A stretch of DNA of 48,105 nt from Bacteroidales bacterium (GTDB lineage Bacteria > Bacteroidota > Bacteroidia > Bacteroidales > UBA932), in the NCBI GenBank assembly GCA_017651225.1, contig JAGCDF010000015.1, forward strand, positions 1-48,105, given 5' to 3'. The translations under genes and the position numbers were made by a program. This document shows, piece after piece, positions 1-8,126 of the stretch. The number at the start of each line of letters is the position of its first letter. Position 1 is the stretch's first letter. Under the pieces are notes generated by a model, which did no database searches, was not told where the DNA came from, and saw nothing but the letters and a program-made list of their open reading frames with translations.

Positions 1-1
1 C

Positions 2-1402
2 GGGATGCTTGCCGGCAAGGCTGGCAGCGTGTCGCTGAGGCAGAGCCGCCGCGAGCGCCTGTTCGTCTTTTATGCCCCGGTGGAAAAGACGGGCTGGTCA
101 ATGGCCATCGCCATCCCGGACAGTGAAATTTACGGCGAGATTCGCCGGATGAGCCTGCTGGTCACCATCCTCATGCTGATTGGTCTGGGGATGTTGATCC
201 TGATCCTGCGCTCGGCCGCCAGGAACCAGCTAAAGGTGGTGTCCCTGAAAGAGAAGAAGGACCGGATGGAGAACGAACTCCTCATCGGCCACAATATCCA
301 GATGTCGATGATCCCGAAGGACTTCCCGAAGCGGAAAGACATCGACATGGCCGCCTCCATCGTCCCGGCCAAGGAGGTCGGCGGCGACCTGTATGATTTC
401 TACATCCGGGATGGGAAGCTGTTCTTCTGCATCGGCGACGTGAGCGGCAAGGGCGTGCCGGCCTCGCTGGTGATGGCCGTGACCCGCAGCCTCTTCCGCT
501 CGGTCTCCGCCCACGAGCTGAGCCCGCAGCGCATCGTGACCCTGATGAACGAGTCGATAACGGACATGAACGAGAATGAGATGTTCGTCACCTTCTTCTG
601 CGGTGTGCTGGATATGGCTTCGGGCCACCTGAGTTATTGCAATGCCGGCCACAACCCGCCGTTGGTCTATATTGACAAGCTGCAGTTCCTCCCTGCCCAA
701 CCGAACCTGCCGCTGGGCATCATGCCGGGCATGACCTTCGTCGAGCAGGAGACGGACCTGAGCAGCAATGACGCCCTTTATCTCTATACGGACGGCCTCA
801 CCGAGGCCGAGAATCTCGCGCACGAACAATTCGGCGAAACCCGGATGATGGACGTGCTGCGCACGCACCGAAATGCCCAGGATGACCTGGAAGCCATGCA
901 GAAAGCGGTCGCCGACTTTGTGGGCGACGCCGATCCGAGCGACGACCTGACCATGCTGTTTATCCATTACCTCAACGATATGCAACCGGACGAAACCGAA
1001 CGCCATCTGATTCTGCACAACGACATTCAGCAGATTCCGCAGCTGGCAGAATTCATCGAGACCATTGCCGATGAAATCAATTTGGACCAGGGACTGGCGA
1101 TGAGCCTGAACCTGGCCCTCGAAGAGGCTGTGACCAATGTCATCCTCTATGCCTACCCTAAGGGCTCCGACGGCCGGGTGGACGTCGAAGCCATCATCAG
1201 TAAGGACAAGCTGAAGTTTATCATTTCCGACAGCGGCAAGGAATTCGACCCGACCGCCGCGCCGGAGGCCGACGTCACGCTGGGCGTGGAGGACCGGCCG
1301 ATCGGTGGCCTCGGCATTTATCTTGTCCGCAAGATTATGGATTCGGTCAGCTACGAGCGGACCGATGGAAAGAACGTTCTGTCAATGATTAAAAAATTAT
1401 AA
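2..1402 (+). CDS. SpoIIE/RsbU-type PP2C phosphatase fused to an anti-sigma (RsbW-like) kinase domain, 5'-truncated
   Basis: The frame is open to the window edge, so the N-terminus is missing. Counting from the first visible Met, residues 20-45 look like the end of an extracellular Cache-type sensor, followed by one membrane helix (about 50-70) and a short coil. Residues 100-325 are a PP2C/SpoIIE phosphatase with GGDLYDF, GDVSGKG, NAGHNPP, YTDGLTEA and DDLTM. Residues 335-465 are a GHKL ATPase: N-box in ALEEAVTN, DSGKEFDP and GGLGIYLVR. In this family the phosphatase dephosphorylates a STAS antagonist and the kinase phosphorylates it; having both in one chain makes a self-contained switch. The STAS partner starts 8 bases downstream. 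No target sigma factor lies alongside, so the output is unknown. Domain calls are firm; the sensed signal cannot be told. Confidence 0.88.
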   Translation, partial: GMLAGKAGSVSLRQSRRERLFVFYAPVEKTGWSMAIAIPDSEIYGEIRRMSLLVTILMLIGLGMLILILRSAARNQLKVVSLKEKKDRMENELLIGHNIQMSMIPKDFPKRKDIDMAASIVPAKEVGGDLYDFYIRDGKLFFCIGDVSGKGVPASLVMAVTRSLFRSVSAHELSPQRIVTLMNESITDMNENEMFVTFFCGVLDMASGHLSYCNAGHNPPLVYIDKLQFLPAQPNLPLGIMPGMTFVEQETDLSSNDALYLYTDGLTEAENLAHEQFGETRMMDVLRTHRNAQDDLEAMQKAVADFVGDADPSDDLTMLFIHYLNDMQPDETERHLILHNDIQQIPQLAEFIETIADEINLDQGLAMSLNLALEEAVTNVILYAYPKGSDGRVDVEAIISKDKLKFIISDSGKEFDPTAAPEADVTLGVEDRPIGGLGIYLVRKIMDSVSYERTDGKNVLSMIKKL

Positions 1403-1410
1403 TAAAGCAT

Positions 1411-1713
1411 ATGGAAGTTATTATCAACAAAGAAGATTCCGTGACCACCGTTCGCCTGATCGGTCGTCTGGACACCCCGGCGTCCCAGGACGTCGCCCAG
1501 AGTTTTGAACCCCTGATGTCGGATGCCGGCGGTACGACCGTGCTGGACTGCTCGGAGATGAGCTACATCTCCAGCTCCGGCCTGCGTATTTTCCTTTCCA
1601 TGCGTAAGGCGGCTGCTTCCCAGGGAGGTAAAGTCATCGTCAAGAGCATCTCCGACGACATCCGTCAGGTGTTCATGATGACCGGCTTCCTAAACCTCTT
1701 CGAGATCCAGTAG
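1411..1713 (+). CDS. STAS-domain anti-sigma factor antagonist (RsbV/SpoIIAA-like)
   Basis: A 100-residue single STAS domain, the usual size for SpoIIAA/RsbV proteins. The signature around the regulated serine is visible as DCSEMSYISSSGLRIF; one serine of the SSS run is the expected phosphorylation site. It follows the phosphatase/kinase gene by 8 bases and is very probably its substrate: the unphosphorylated form would bind the kinase domain and free a sigma factor or another effector. Its last 41 bases overlap the 3' end of the antiporter gene on the other strand, so the two transcripts must converge. Family assignment is strong; the downstream effector is unknown. Confidence 0.9.
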   Translation: MEVIINKEDSVTTVRLIGRLDTPASQDVAQSFEPLMSDAGGTTVLDCSEMSYISSSGLRIFLSMRKAAASQGGKVIVKSISDDIRQVFMMTGFLNLFEIQ

Positions 1714-3316
1714 GCTGGTCCTGCTCTAATTTGAGAATCACCAATTTATCCCCGGCTGCCAGAACGGTATCGCCTTCGGGGATAATTATTTCGTCCCCAC
1801 GTCGGATCATCATGATCAGCCCCTTTCCCGGATAGCGGGAGATGGGCTGGCCGACGCGTCGGCTGTCCACCTTGACCGTCTTCTCCTGGAGATAGGTCTT
1901 CTTGTCTTCGAAACCGCGGGCCATGATGATGACGTCGTCGCCGGGCAGCAGCTGGGTTTCTCCGCGCGGCAGGAGGCGCTCCTCTCCGCGAATGATCATG
2001 GTCAGCAGCATCGTGCCGGGCAGGATCAGCTCCTTGACGCGTTTGTTGGCCCAGGGACCGCCCGGTTGGATGGATATCCGTCCGAAGCGCATCGGGGTGT
2101 TGTCCGAGTAGTCATTGAAGGTTTTCATCACGTCCGCGTGCCGGTCGATGATGTCCAGCTTCCGCGCCATCCAGGGGATCAGCGCCCCCTGCAGGGAGAT
2201 GGAAAGCAGGACCAGGCAGAAGGTGATGTTGAAAAAGTCGTGCAGCAGGTTGTCGTAATAGACCGTGGCCATGATGGCGAACACGATGGAGGAGGCGCCG
2301 CGCAAGCCGACGAATGAGATGAAGGCCTGCTGCTTGAACGGGTATTTCCGGAAGGGCGTCAGAATGGCGAATACCGCGGCGGGACGTGCGATCAGCAGCA
2401 TGAAGCCATAGATGACCAGGGCCGGCAGGATGGCCTGGGCGAGCTCGGCCGGCCGGGCCAGCAGACCCAGCATGAAGAAGATGAGCACCTGCATCAGGCT
2501 GGTCACGCCGTCGAAGAAGTTGACCAGGGACTTCTTGTCCTGGAATTCCTCGTTGCCCAGGATGATGCCCGCGATATAGACGCTCAGGTAGCCGTTTCCG
2601 CCGGCCAGGGTTGGAACGGCGTAAGCTGCTATCGCCGTGCCGAGGATGAAGAGCGAGTCAAATCCCTGCGTCTGGATCTTCATATTCCGGAACCACAGGG
2701 TGGCGAGCCGGGCGATAATCATACCGCCCAGGGTGCCGAAGAGGATCTGTGCCACGATGAGCCAGGTGATGCTCCCGCCAGTGGTCGACCCGCTCATGAC
2801 GGCGAGCAGGATGCCCGTCATCATATAGGCGGCCGGGTCGTTGCTGCCGCTTTCCACTTCCAGCATCGGAGCTGTGTTGTTCTTCAGGCCCAGCCGTTTG
2901 CTTCGCAGAATGGAGAAGACGGACGCCGCGTCCGTGGATCCCATGACCGCACCGAAGAGCATGCTCTCGGCCCAGCTCCAGCCCAGGGCGAAATGCAGGA
3001 AGAGTCCTATCATCCCGGACGTCAGGAGGACCCCCAGGCTGGCCAGCAGAGCAGCCTCCCGGAGAACGGGCCGGACCGCCTTCCAGCGCGTGCCGAATCC
3101 GCCGTAGAACATAATGAACAGCAGGGCGACGGAACAGACTTGTTCCGCGAACTCCTGATCATCGAAGTCGATGGGCCAGAGGCCTGTGCTGGAAAAGAGG
3201 ATACCCAACAGCATGAATACCAACAGGGTCGGGATACCGATCCGCAGGGACAGGTTGTTGAGCCAGACGCATACCAGGATGACGGCGGCGATGACGATCA
3301 GGAAGAGGGTGGTCAT
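1673..3316 (-). CDS. K+/H+ (or Na+/H+) antiporter, CPA1/NhaP2 type, with C-terminal TrkA-C-like domain
   Basis: A 547-residue inner-membrane exchanger. About twelve hydrophobic helices fill residues 1-390. The family motifs GSTDAASVFS and VESGSNDPAAYM, with the transport Asp residues, are visible at about 130 and 155. The tail (about 410-535) carries two similar halves with RGEERLLPRGE and RRGDEIIIPEGDTVL, matching RCK_C/TrkA-C ligand-binding folds, as in NhaP2/CvrA antiporters that expel K+ in exchange for protons. The start codon overlaps the stop of the glycosidase gene by 4 bases (ATGA), so it is translationally coupled to it and probably lies in the thiamine-riboswitch transcript. Its 3' end overlaps the convergent STAS gene. 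Ion preference is inferred from the family. Confidence 0.9.
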   Translation of the reverse strand: MTTLFLIVIAAVILVCVWLNNLSLRIGIPTLLVFMLLGILFSSTGLWPIDFDDQEFAEQVCSVALLFIMFYGGFGTRWKAVRPVLREAALLASLGVLLTSGMIGLFLHFALGWSWAESMLFGAVMGSTDAASVFSILRSKRLGLKNNTAPMLEVESGSNDPAAYMMTGILLAVMSGSTTGGSITWLIVAQILFGTLGGMIIARLATLWFRNMKIQTQGFDSLFILGTAIAAYAVPTLAGGNGYLSVYIAGIILGNEEFQDKKSLVNFFDGVTSLMQVLIFFMLGLLARPAELAQAILPALVIYGFMLLIARPAAVFAILTPFRKYPFKQQAFISFVGLRGASSIVFAIMATVYYDNLLHDFFNITFCLVLLSISLQGALIPWMARKLDIIDRHADVMKTFNDYSDNTPMRFGRISIQPGGPWANKRVKELILPGTMLLTMIIRGEERLLPRGETQLLPGDDVIIMARGFEDKKTYLQEKTVKVDSRRVGQPISRYPGKGLIMMIRRGDEIIIPEGDTVLAAGDKLVILKLEQDQPTGSRRGLGSRSS

Positions 3317-4368
3317 GCCGCAAAGATAGCATTTTTCCTCCGGAGACTCTCCTCGATCCGGGCTTCGGAAATCACGCCCGAACGGACAGCGTCCGCGACC
3401 GCGTCGAAAGCGGCGCAGTAGTCCAGCGGACAGAGCAGCAGGTCGGCGCCGGCTTGCAGGGCGCGCAGGGCGGCCTCGCCGCTGCCGAAGGCCCGGGTGA
3501 TGGCGCCCATCTCGAGCGCGTCGGTGACGACGGCGCCTTCAAATCCCAGTTCGCCCCGCAGCTTGTCCGTCAGGATGGCGGGGGAGAGCGTGGCGGGCAG
3601 GTCGGAACCCGTCACTGCCGGGGCGGCAATGTGGGCGGCCATGACCAGCTTCGCGCCGGCCTGGATGCCCGCGCGGAAGGGAATCATCTCGCAGGCGTCG
3701 ATCTCCGCCCAGCTTTTGTGCGTGAAGGCGTAGCCGAGATGCGTGTCGGCGAGGGTGTCCCCGTGGCCGGGGAAATGCTTCAGGGTGGCGGCGGGGCCGG
3801 CCTCCTGCAGGCCCCGCACATAGGCGGCGACCAGCGGCGCGGCCGTCTGCGGCTCGTCGCTGAATGCGCGCGTGCCGATGATGATATTGTCGGGGTTGGT
3901 ATTGACATCCGCCACGGGGGCGAAGTCGATATCGAAGCCGTATTGCTTGAGATATTCGCCAATGCTGCGCGCCGCCCGGTACGTGGCCTCCGGTCCCGCG
4001 GCCGCCAGAGCGGCGGCGCTTTCGAAGCGCGGCACGTCGAAGGCCGGATTGTTCGCCAGCCGGCTCACGCGTCCGCCTTCTTCGTCAATGCAGAGCAGGG
4101 GACGGCCCGGCAGGGCGCGAAGGTTCCGGATGAAAGTGCGCAATTGATTCTCATCCTGGATGTTATGCCCGTAAAGCAGAACGCCGCCCACGGGATACTC
4201 CCGGGCGCGCGTCCGCATTCCGTCGCTCACCGCCTGGAGACGGTATTGCGGCAGTTCCGCCTCAGAATCATAGCGGATAGCCGGCTCCAGCGACTCCGGC
4301 CGGACGATGAACAGCTGCCCGACCTTTTCCCGCAGGGACATCGTTTTGAGCGTTTTCTCAGAAAGCAT
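3313..4368 (-). CDS. Glycoside hydrolase family 3 beta-N-acetylhexosaminidase, NagZ-like
   Basis: A 351-residue GH3 N-terminal-type barrel without signal peptide, the size of cytoplasmic NagZ, which releases GlcNAc from anhydro-muropeptides in cell-wall recycling. Visible landmarks are the CIDEEGGRVSR segment, KHFPGHGDT followed by DTHLGY (the His-bearing loop characteristic of NagZ) and VVTDALEMGAI with the likely Asp nucleophile. The gene starts 17 bases after the PnuC-type permease stop and is coupled by ATGA overlap to the antiporter. It therefore seems to be carried in a thiamine-controlled operon although its family has no thiamine role. Secreted GH3 relatives exist, but the lack of an export signal favours the cytoplasmic form. 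Confidence 0.85.
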   Translation of the reverse strand: MLSEKTLKTMSLREKVGQLFIVRPESLEPAIRYDSEAELPQYRLQAVSDGMRTRAREYPVGGVLLYGHNIQDENQLRTFIRNLRALPGRPLLCIDEEGGRVSRLANNPAFDVPRFESAAALAAAGPEATYRAARSIGEYLKQYGFDIDFAPVADVNTNPDNIIIGTRAFSDEPQTAAPLVAAYVRGLQEAGPAATLKHFPGHGDTLADTHLGYAFTHKSWAEIDACEMIPFRAGIQAGAKLVMAAHIAAPAVTGSDLPATLSPAILTDKLRGELGFEGAVVTDALEMGAITRAFGSGEAALRALQAGADLLLCPLDYCAAFDAVADAVRSGVISEARIEESLRRKNAIFAA

Positions 4369-4385
4369 GTCCCAAAATTACGAAA

Positions 4386-4961
4386 TTATTTTATCATCTT
4401 CAGCCACTTCCGGTAGCCGAGTATCGCGACGGCGCAGTAAATGCCGTAGATCGCGGCCTTGAAGGGAATCCCTTTCCGGACATAGAGGATGCAGCAGACC
4501 ACGTCCACGACCAGCCACAGGAGCCACTGCTCGGCATATTTCTGCGCCAGGGCCCACAGGGCCACGATGCTCAGCGCGGTGGTGAAAGCGTCGGCCACCG
4601 GCACGGTGGAATTGGTCCAGTGGGTGAGCATCCACCAGATCCCGAACCAGAGCAGCAGCATCGCTGCCAGCGAGGGCAGGATGTGCTGCTTCTTGTATCG
4701 GACGATCGGGCGCTCGGTGCGCTGCTGCGTTTCCGCCTGTTTGAACCATTTCCACGATGCATAGCCGTACACGCCGGCCAGGCAGTAGTAGATGGCCATA
4801 CCGAAGTCGGCGTACAGGCCGGCCTTGAAATAGAGCACCATGTCGATGGCCGGCATGATGATGCTCGCCAGCCAGAGCCAGATGCTGGCTTTGTACTCAA
4901 GGATCAGGTAAACCAGTCCGACGACGAATCCGAGGATGTCCAGGAAGCGCAGCGTATCCAT
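4386..4961 (-). CDS. pnuT: PnuC-family vitamin permease, probably thiamine transporter PnuT
   Basis: A 191-residue membrane protein with about seven hydrophobic helices and the aromatic-rich motifs of PnuC carriers (WLWLASIIMPAIDM; YGYASWKWFK; a late WLLWLVVDVV segment). PnuC proteins move nicotinamide riboside, riboflavin (PnuX) or thiamine (PnuT) by facilitated diffusion with intracellular trapping. The start is only 4 bases after the TonB receptor stop, and both lie behind a TPP riboswitch, so thiamine is the best substrate guess. In many Bacteroidetes this pair is followed by a thiamine pyrophosphokinase gene; none is present here, where a glycosidase follows instead. Family is firm; substrate is inferred from context. 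Confidence 0.85.
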   Translation of the reverse strand: MDTLRFLDILGFVVGLVYLILEYKASIWLWLASIIMPAIDMVLYFKAGLYADFGMAIYYCLAGVYGYASWKWFKQAETQQRTERPIVRYKKQHILPSLAAMLLLWFGIWWMLTHWTNSTVPVADAFTTALSIVALWALAQKYAEQWLLWLVVDVVCCILYVRKGIPFKAAIYGIYCAVAILGYRKWLKMIK

Positions 4962-4965
4962 ATGC

Positions 4966-7338
4966 TTAGAATCTTAAGGTGATGTGTCCCAGCACGGTGA
5001 GCGGAGCCACCGGGATGAAGCCGATCTGGTAATAGCGGTTCTCTTCGGGATGCCCGTAGCTGTCGCAGATGGCGCTGTACACCCAGCCGCTCTGCGCCAC
5101 GCGGGCGGAGAAGACGTTGTTGAAATCCAGGCCGAAGACCACTTCTCTGAGGACCTTGCGCGGCTTGAGCGTATAGCTCAGGGAGAGGTCGGAGAGGCTG
5201 TAGGCCGGCAGGGAACGGTCCACGTTCTCGCTATTGTCCAGGTACATGCGGCTGACGTAGCCCGTGTGCCAGACGGCGCGGAAGCCGCCGAAATGCACGT
5301 TCACGAAGCCGTTCAGGATGGCTGACGGCGAGAAGGCCAGGGCCTTGTCAGAATAGTGAAGCGTGCGGGTCCCGTTGTCCCAGTCTTCGACGACCTCGTC
5401 GAAGTCCAGCAGGCGGTTGCGGCTCAGGGCGGCGTTGCCCTCGACGCTCAGCCAGCGGGTGATGGCCCAGCCGGCCGTCAGCTCGGCGCCCAGGCGATAG
5501 GAATCCGGGATGTTGGTGGTCAGCGGCTCGCCGATGTCGCTCACCTCGCCGGTCTGGACCAGCTGATCCTTATAGCGCATGTAGTAGAAGTTCACCCCCG
5601 CGTGGAAGCGCTTGCCTTCGTACTGGTAGCCGGCTTCCCAGTCGAGCAGGCGCTCGGCGCGCGGGAAGGGATATTTGCCGTTGTCGGTGAAGTTGTTGCG
5701 CTCGGGCTCGCGGTGCGCCATCGCGAAGGAGGCGTAGGCCCGGTGGCCGCCGCGCTGGAAGTTGACGCCGGCCTTGGGATTGAAGAAGTCGTAGTGGACG
5801 TTCACGTCCAGCATGTGCTTCTGCGGCACGCCGTTGTCGTCGACGTAATACTTGTCGTTGTAGCCGTCGGTGCGGTAGTCCACGTGGCGGTACTGCAGGT
5901 CACCGAAGATGCTCCAGGCGTCGTTGAAGGCGTAGGAGGCCTTCACGAAGCCGCTGGCGTCCAGTTTGGCGGCGTCGGAGTTGTAGTATCGATAGTGGAG
6001 ATTCCCGTTCTCGTCGAAAATGGGCGTGTTGATGCACATGAGAACTTGCATGGCATCCGGATCGGCATACGTCAGGTAGCCGAAATGGTTGCCCGTGAAG
6101 TATTGGGCGCTCAGGCCGCCGGTCACATCCACGCTGCCTTTCCGGAAGCTGACGTTCGCCACGGCGCCGTACGCGTCCTGCGTGAGGCCCTTCTGGCGTA
6201 CGAAGTCGCCGCGCTTGATGCCGAACATGGGGCTGAGGCCGTACTTGGTCAGTTTGTTCTGGTAGCGGAACTCCTCGTAATAGCCGTAGCCGTGCGTATA
6301 GTGCGGCGAGACGGAGAGTTTCCAGTACTCGTTGATGGTCCAGGCGAAGTTGAGGATGTGGCGGGTCTGCCAGAAATTGTCCGTGGTGCGGGGCCAAAAG
6401 GAGCCGTCACTCATCCGGTAGCGCTCGAGCGTGTAGTCGGTGCCGTCGATGATGAGGCGCTCGTACAGGGAGTTGTAGCGGCCCAGGCCGGCGTCATAGA
6501 GGTCCTTGTAGGTCTTGATGCCGGTATGCGTGCCATAGGTCCCGTCCATCAGGGAGAGGTCGTCGTTGCCGGCCGTGACGCCGTTCCAGGCCTGGCCGGT
6601 GACTTCAAAGTTCCCCAGGATGCGGTAGGAGAGCTTCCAGCTGCGTCCCAGCCAGCTCAGGCTGCCGAACCAGCTGCCGGAGCGGCCGTTGGTGCCCGGC
6701 AGGTAGCCGTCGGTCGTGGTCTGGTGGTAGCCGCCTTCGAGGATGAGGTGGTTCCAGAGGAGGCCCGTGGAGGCGTTCACGCCGAGGTTCATCGTGTTCC
6801 AGGAGCCGTAGGAGGCGTTCAGCTCGGCCGTCGGCACGAGCGAGGGGGCCTTGGAGCCGAGGGCGATGGTGCCGCCGAAGGCGCCGTCGCCGTTGGTCGA
6901 CGCGCCCACGCCGCGCTGGATCTGCACGCTGCCCATCATGGAAGCGTAGGAGTTCATGTTGACCCAGAAGACGGTCTGGTCCTCCGGGGAATTGAGGGGC
7001 ACGCCGTCGAGCGTGACGTTGATGCGGGAGCCGCCCGCGCCGCGGATGCGCATATAGGAGGTGCCGGTGCCCACGCCGTTCTCGCTCCAGGCGAGGATGC
7101 CCGGCGTACGGGCGAAGAGCATCGGCAGTTCGATGCCGGTGGTGGAGAAGTCCTCCAGCTCGGCGCGCTGGATGTTGGCCACGGCGAAGGGAGCGTCTTT
7201 GGCGGCGCGCACGGCGCCGATCACGACCTCCTGCAACTGTTCGACTTGCAGGGAATCCGGCTGCTGGGCGGCAGCCGGGAACACGCCGGTGGCTGCCAGC
7301 AGGAGCGGCATCGCGGCGTTCAGGAAACGTTTGTACAT
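4966..7338 (-). CDS. TonB-dependent outer-membrane receptor, probably for thiamine
   Basis: A 790-residue receptor. Residues 1-24 form a signal peptide ending at AAAQQ. A plug domain follows (about 35-160) with VVIGAVRAAKDAPFAV, LFARTPGILAWSENG, RIRGAGGSRINVTLDG and VQIQRGVGASTNGDGAFGG. The rest is a beta barrel ending in the aromatic-terminated strand HITLRF. There is no N-terminal carboxypeptidase-like domain and no SusD partner, so this is a classical cofactor receptor, not a glycan system. It is the first gene after the TPP riboswitch and is followed 4 bases later by a PnuC-type permease, which matches the thiamine uptake pair described in Bacteroidetes. Energy would come from TonB-ExbBD, not encoded here. 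The substrate is inferred from the riboswitch. Confidence 0.88.
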   Translation of the reverse strand: MYKRFLNAAMPLLLAATGVFPAAAQQPDSLQVEQLQEVVIGAVRAAKDAPFAVANIQRAELEDFSTTGIELPMLFARTPGILAWSENGVGTGTSYMRIRGAGGSRINVTLDGVPLNSPEDQTVFWVNMNSYASMMGSVQIQRGVGASTNGDGAFGGTIALGSKAPSLVPTAELNASYGSWNTMNLGVNASTGLLWNHLILEGGYHQTTTDGYLPGTNGRSGSWFGSLSWLGRSWKLSYRILGNFEVTGQAWNGVTAGNDDLSLMDGTYGTHTGIKTYKDLYDAGLGRYNSLYERLIIDGTDYTLERYRMSDGSFWPRTTDNFWQTRHILNFAWTINEYWKLSVSPHYTHGYGYYEEFRYQNKLTKYGLSPMFGIKRGDFVRQKGLTQDAYGAVANVSFRKGSVDVTGGLSAQYFTGNHFGYLTYADPDAMQVLMCINTPIFDENGNLHYRYYNSDAAKLDASGFVKASYAFNDAWSIFGDLQYRHVDYRTDGYNDKYYVDDNGVPQKHMLDVNVHYDFFNPKAGVNFQRGGHRAYASFAMAHREPERNNFTDNGKYPFPRAERLLDWEAGYQYEGKRFHAGVNFYYMRYKDQLVQTGEVSDIGEPLTTNIPDSYRLGAELTAGWAITRWLSVEGNAALSRNRLLDFDEVVEDWDNGTRTLHYSDKALAFSPSAILNGFVNVHFGGFRAVWHTGYVSRMYLDNSENVDRSLPAYSLSDLSLSYTLKPRKVLREVVFGLDFNNVFSARVAQSGWVYSAICDSYGHPEENRYYQIGFIPVAPLTVLGHITLRF

Positions 7339-7390
7339 AGTAAAACCTTAATTGTAAATAAATTATACAAATAAGGGGATGGGAAGATAA

Positions 7391-7470
7391 CTGTTCCTAC
7401 GCGGGCATTACCCCGATCAGGTATGAGGGTATCATCTCAGCCTCGGCCCCACGGGCCTCAGCACCCCTTG
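7391..7470 (-). promoter_or_regulatory. TPP riboswitch (THI box)
   Basis: Read on the minus strand, this contains the conserved THI-box blocks in order: GGGGTGC, a GGCCC/GGGCC hairpin, GGCTGAGATGATACCC, ACCTGATC, GGTAATGCC and GCGTAGGAAC. These are the pyrimidine-sensing CUGAGA and the pyrophosphate-sensing helix elements of the TPP aptamer. It sits about 50 nt before the TonB receptor ATG. No U-tailed terminator hairpin lies between aptamer and ATG, so control is probably translational. High TPP should reduce expression of receptor, permease and perhaps the two downstream genes. Confidence 0.95.
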
Positions 7471-7491
7471 GTCTGCGCTCTGCAAACCAAA

Positions 7492-7525
7492 TGCAAAGAT
7501 AACGCAATTGCGTTATCTTTGCAAA
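7492..7525 (-). promoter_or_regulatory. Promoter inside a 32-bp perfect palindrome, upstream of the TPP riboswitch
   Basis: Bases 7492-7523 form an uninterrupted inverted repeat centred between 7507 and 7508. On the minus strand TTTG at 7525-7522 and TATCTTTG at 7501-7494 are separated by 20 nt, which is the Bacteroidetes sigma-ABfr -33/-7 arrangement. Transcription would start near 7487-7490, just before the aptamer. The palindrome begins 2 bases after the hisIE stop and could also act as a hairpin ending the his transcript. Promoter call is by consensus only. Confidence 0.7.
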
Positions 7526-7526
7526 T

Positions 7527-8126
7527 CTATCTATGCCGGAAGGCGAGTTCGCGCTCGAGGTCGGGCAGGGAGACGCCCTGCTGCTCGAGCAGGACGAGCA
7601 GGTGATAGATCAGGTCGGAGGCTTCGTAGACGAAGCGGTCGCGGTTGCCGTCGACGGCCTCGATGACGGCCTCGCCGGCCTCCTCCACGACTTTCTTGCC
7701 GATGGCCTTGGGGCCCTTGATGAAGAGTTTGGTGGTGTAGGAGCCCTCCGGCATTTTGGCGTGGCGGTCGGCCACGACGCCCGCGAGGGTGCGGATGAAG
7801 CCCTCGTCCTCCGGCGTGTCGAAGCAGGCGGTGGTGCCGCGGTGGCAGGTGGGCCCGTCGGGGCGCGCCTTGATGAGCAGCGTGTCGGCGTCGCAGTCCG
7901 CGAACATCTCCACGACATGCAGGAAATTGTTGCTCGTTTCGCCCTTGGTCCAGAGCGTCTGCCGGCTGCGGGACCAGAAGGTCACCAGCCCCGTCTCGGC
8001 GGTCTTCTCGAACGCTTCCTTGTTCATATAGCCCAGCATCAGGACCTTGAGGGTCGTGGCGTCCTGGACAATCGCCGGCAGCAGGCCGTCGCCTGTCTTA
8101 TCTAATTTGAAGTCGCTGAATTTCAT
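7527..8126 (-). CDS. hisIE: Bifunctional phosphoribosyl-AMP cyclohydrolase / phosphoribosyl-ATP pyrophosphatase
   Basis: A 199-residue fusion catalysing steps 2 and 3 of histidine synthesis. The HisI part (about 1-110) shows TFWSRSRQTLWTKGETS and the metal-binding DCDADTLL and GPTCHRGTTACF with its cysteines and histidine. The HisE part (about 115-199) is a MazG-like helical domain with KKVVEEAGEAVIEA and YEASDLIYHLLVLL. It is the last gene of the operon; its start overlaps the hisF stop by 4 bases. The stop codon is followed almost directly by the palindromic promoter of the thiamine operon. The E-I order and fusion are typical of Bacteroidetes and enterobacteria. Confidence 0.96.
   Translation of the reverse strand: MKFSDFKLDKTGDGLLPAIVQDATTLKVLMLGYMNKEAFEKTAETGLVTFWSRSRQTLWTKGETSNNFLHVVEMFADCDADTLLIKARPDGPTCHRGTTACFDTPEDEGFIRTLAGVVADRHAKMPEGSYTTKLFIKGPKAIGKKVVEEAGEAVIEAVDGNRDRFVYEASDLIYHLLVLLEQQGVSLPDLERELAFRHR

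Noticed and set aside
5356-7374. A 672-codon open frame opposite the TonB receptor
   Set aside because: Low-complexity Val/Ala/Gly/His-rich translation, antisense to a clear receptor; a shadow of high GC content.
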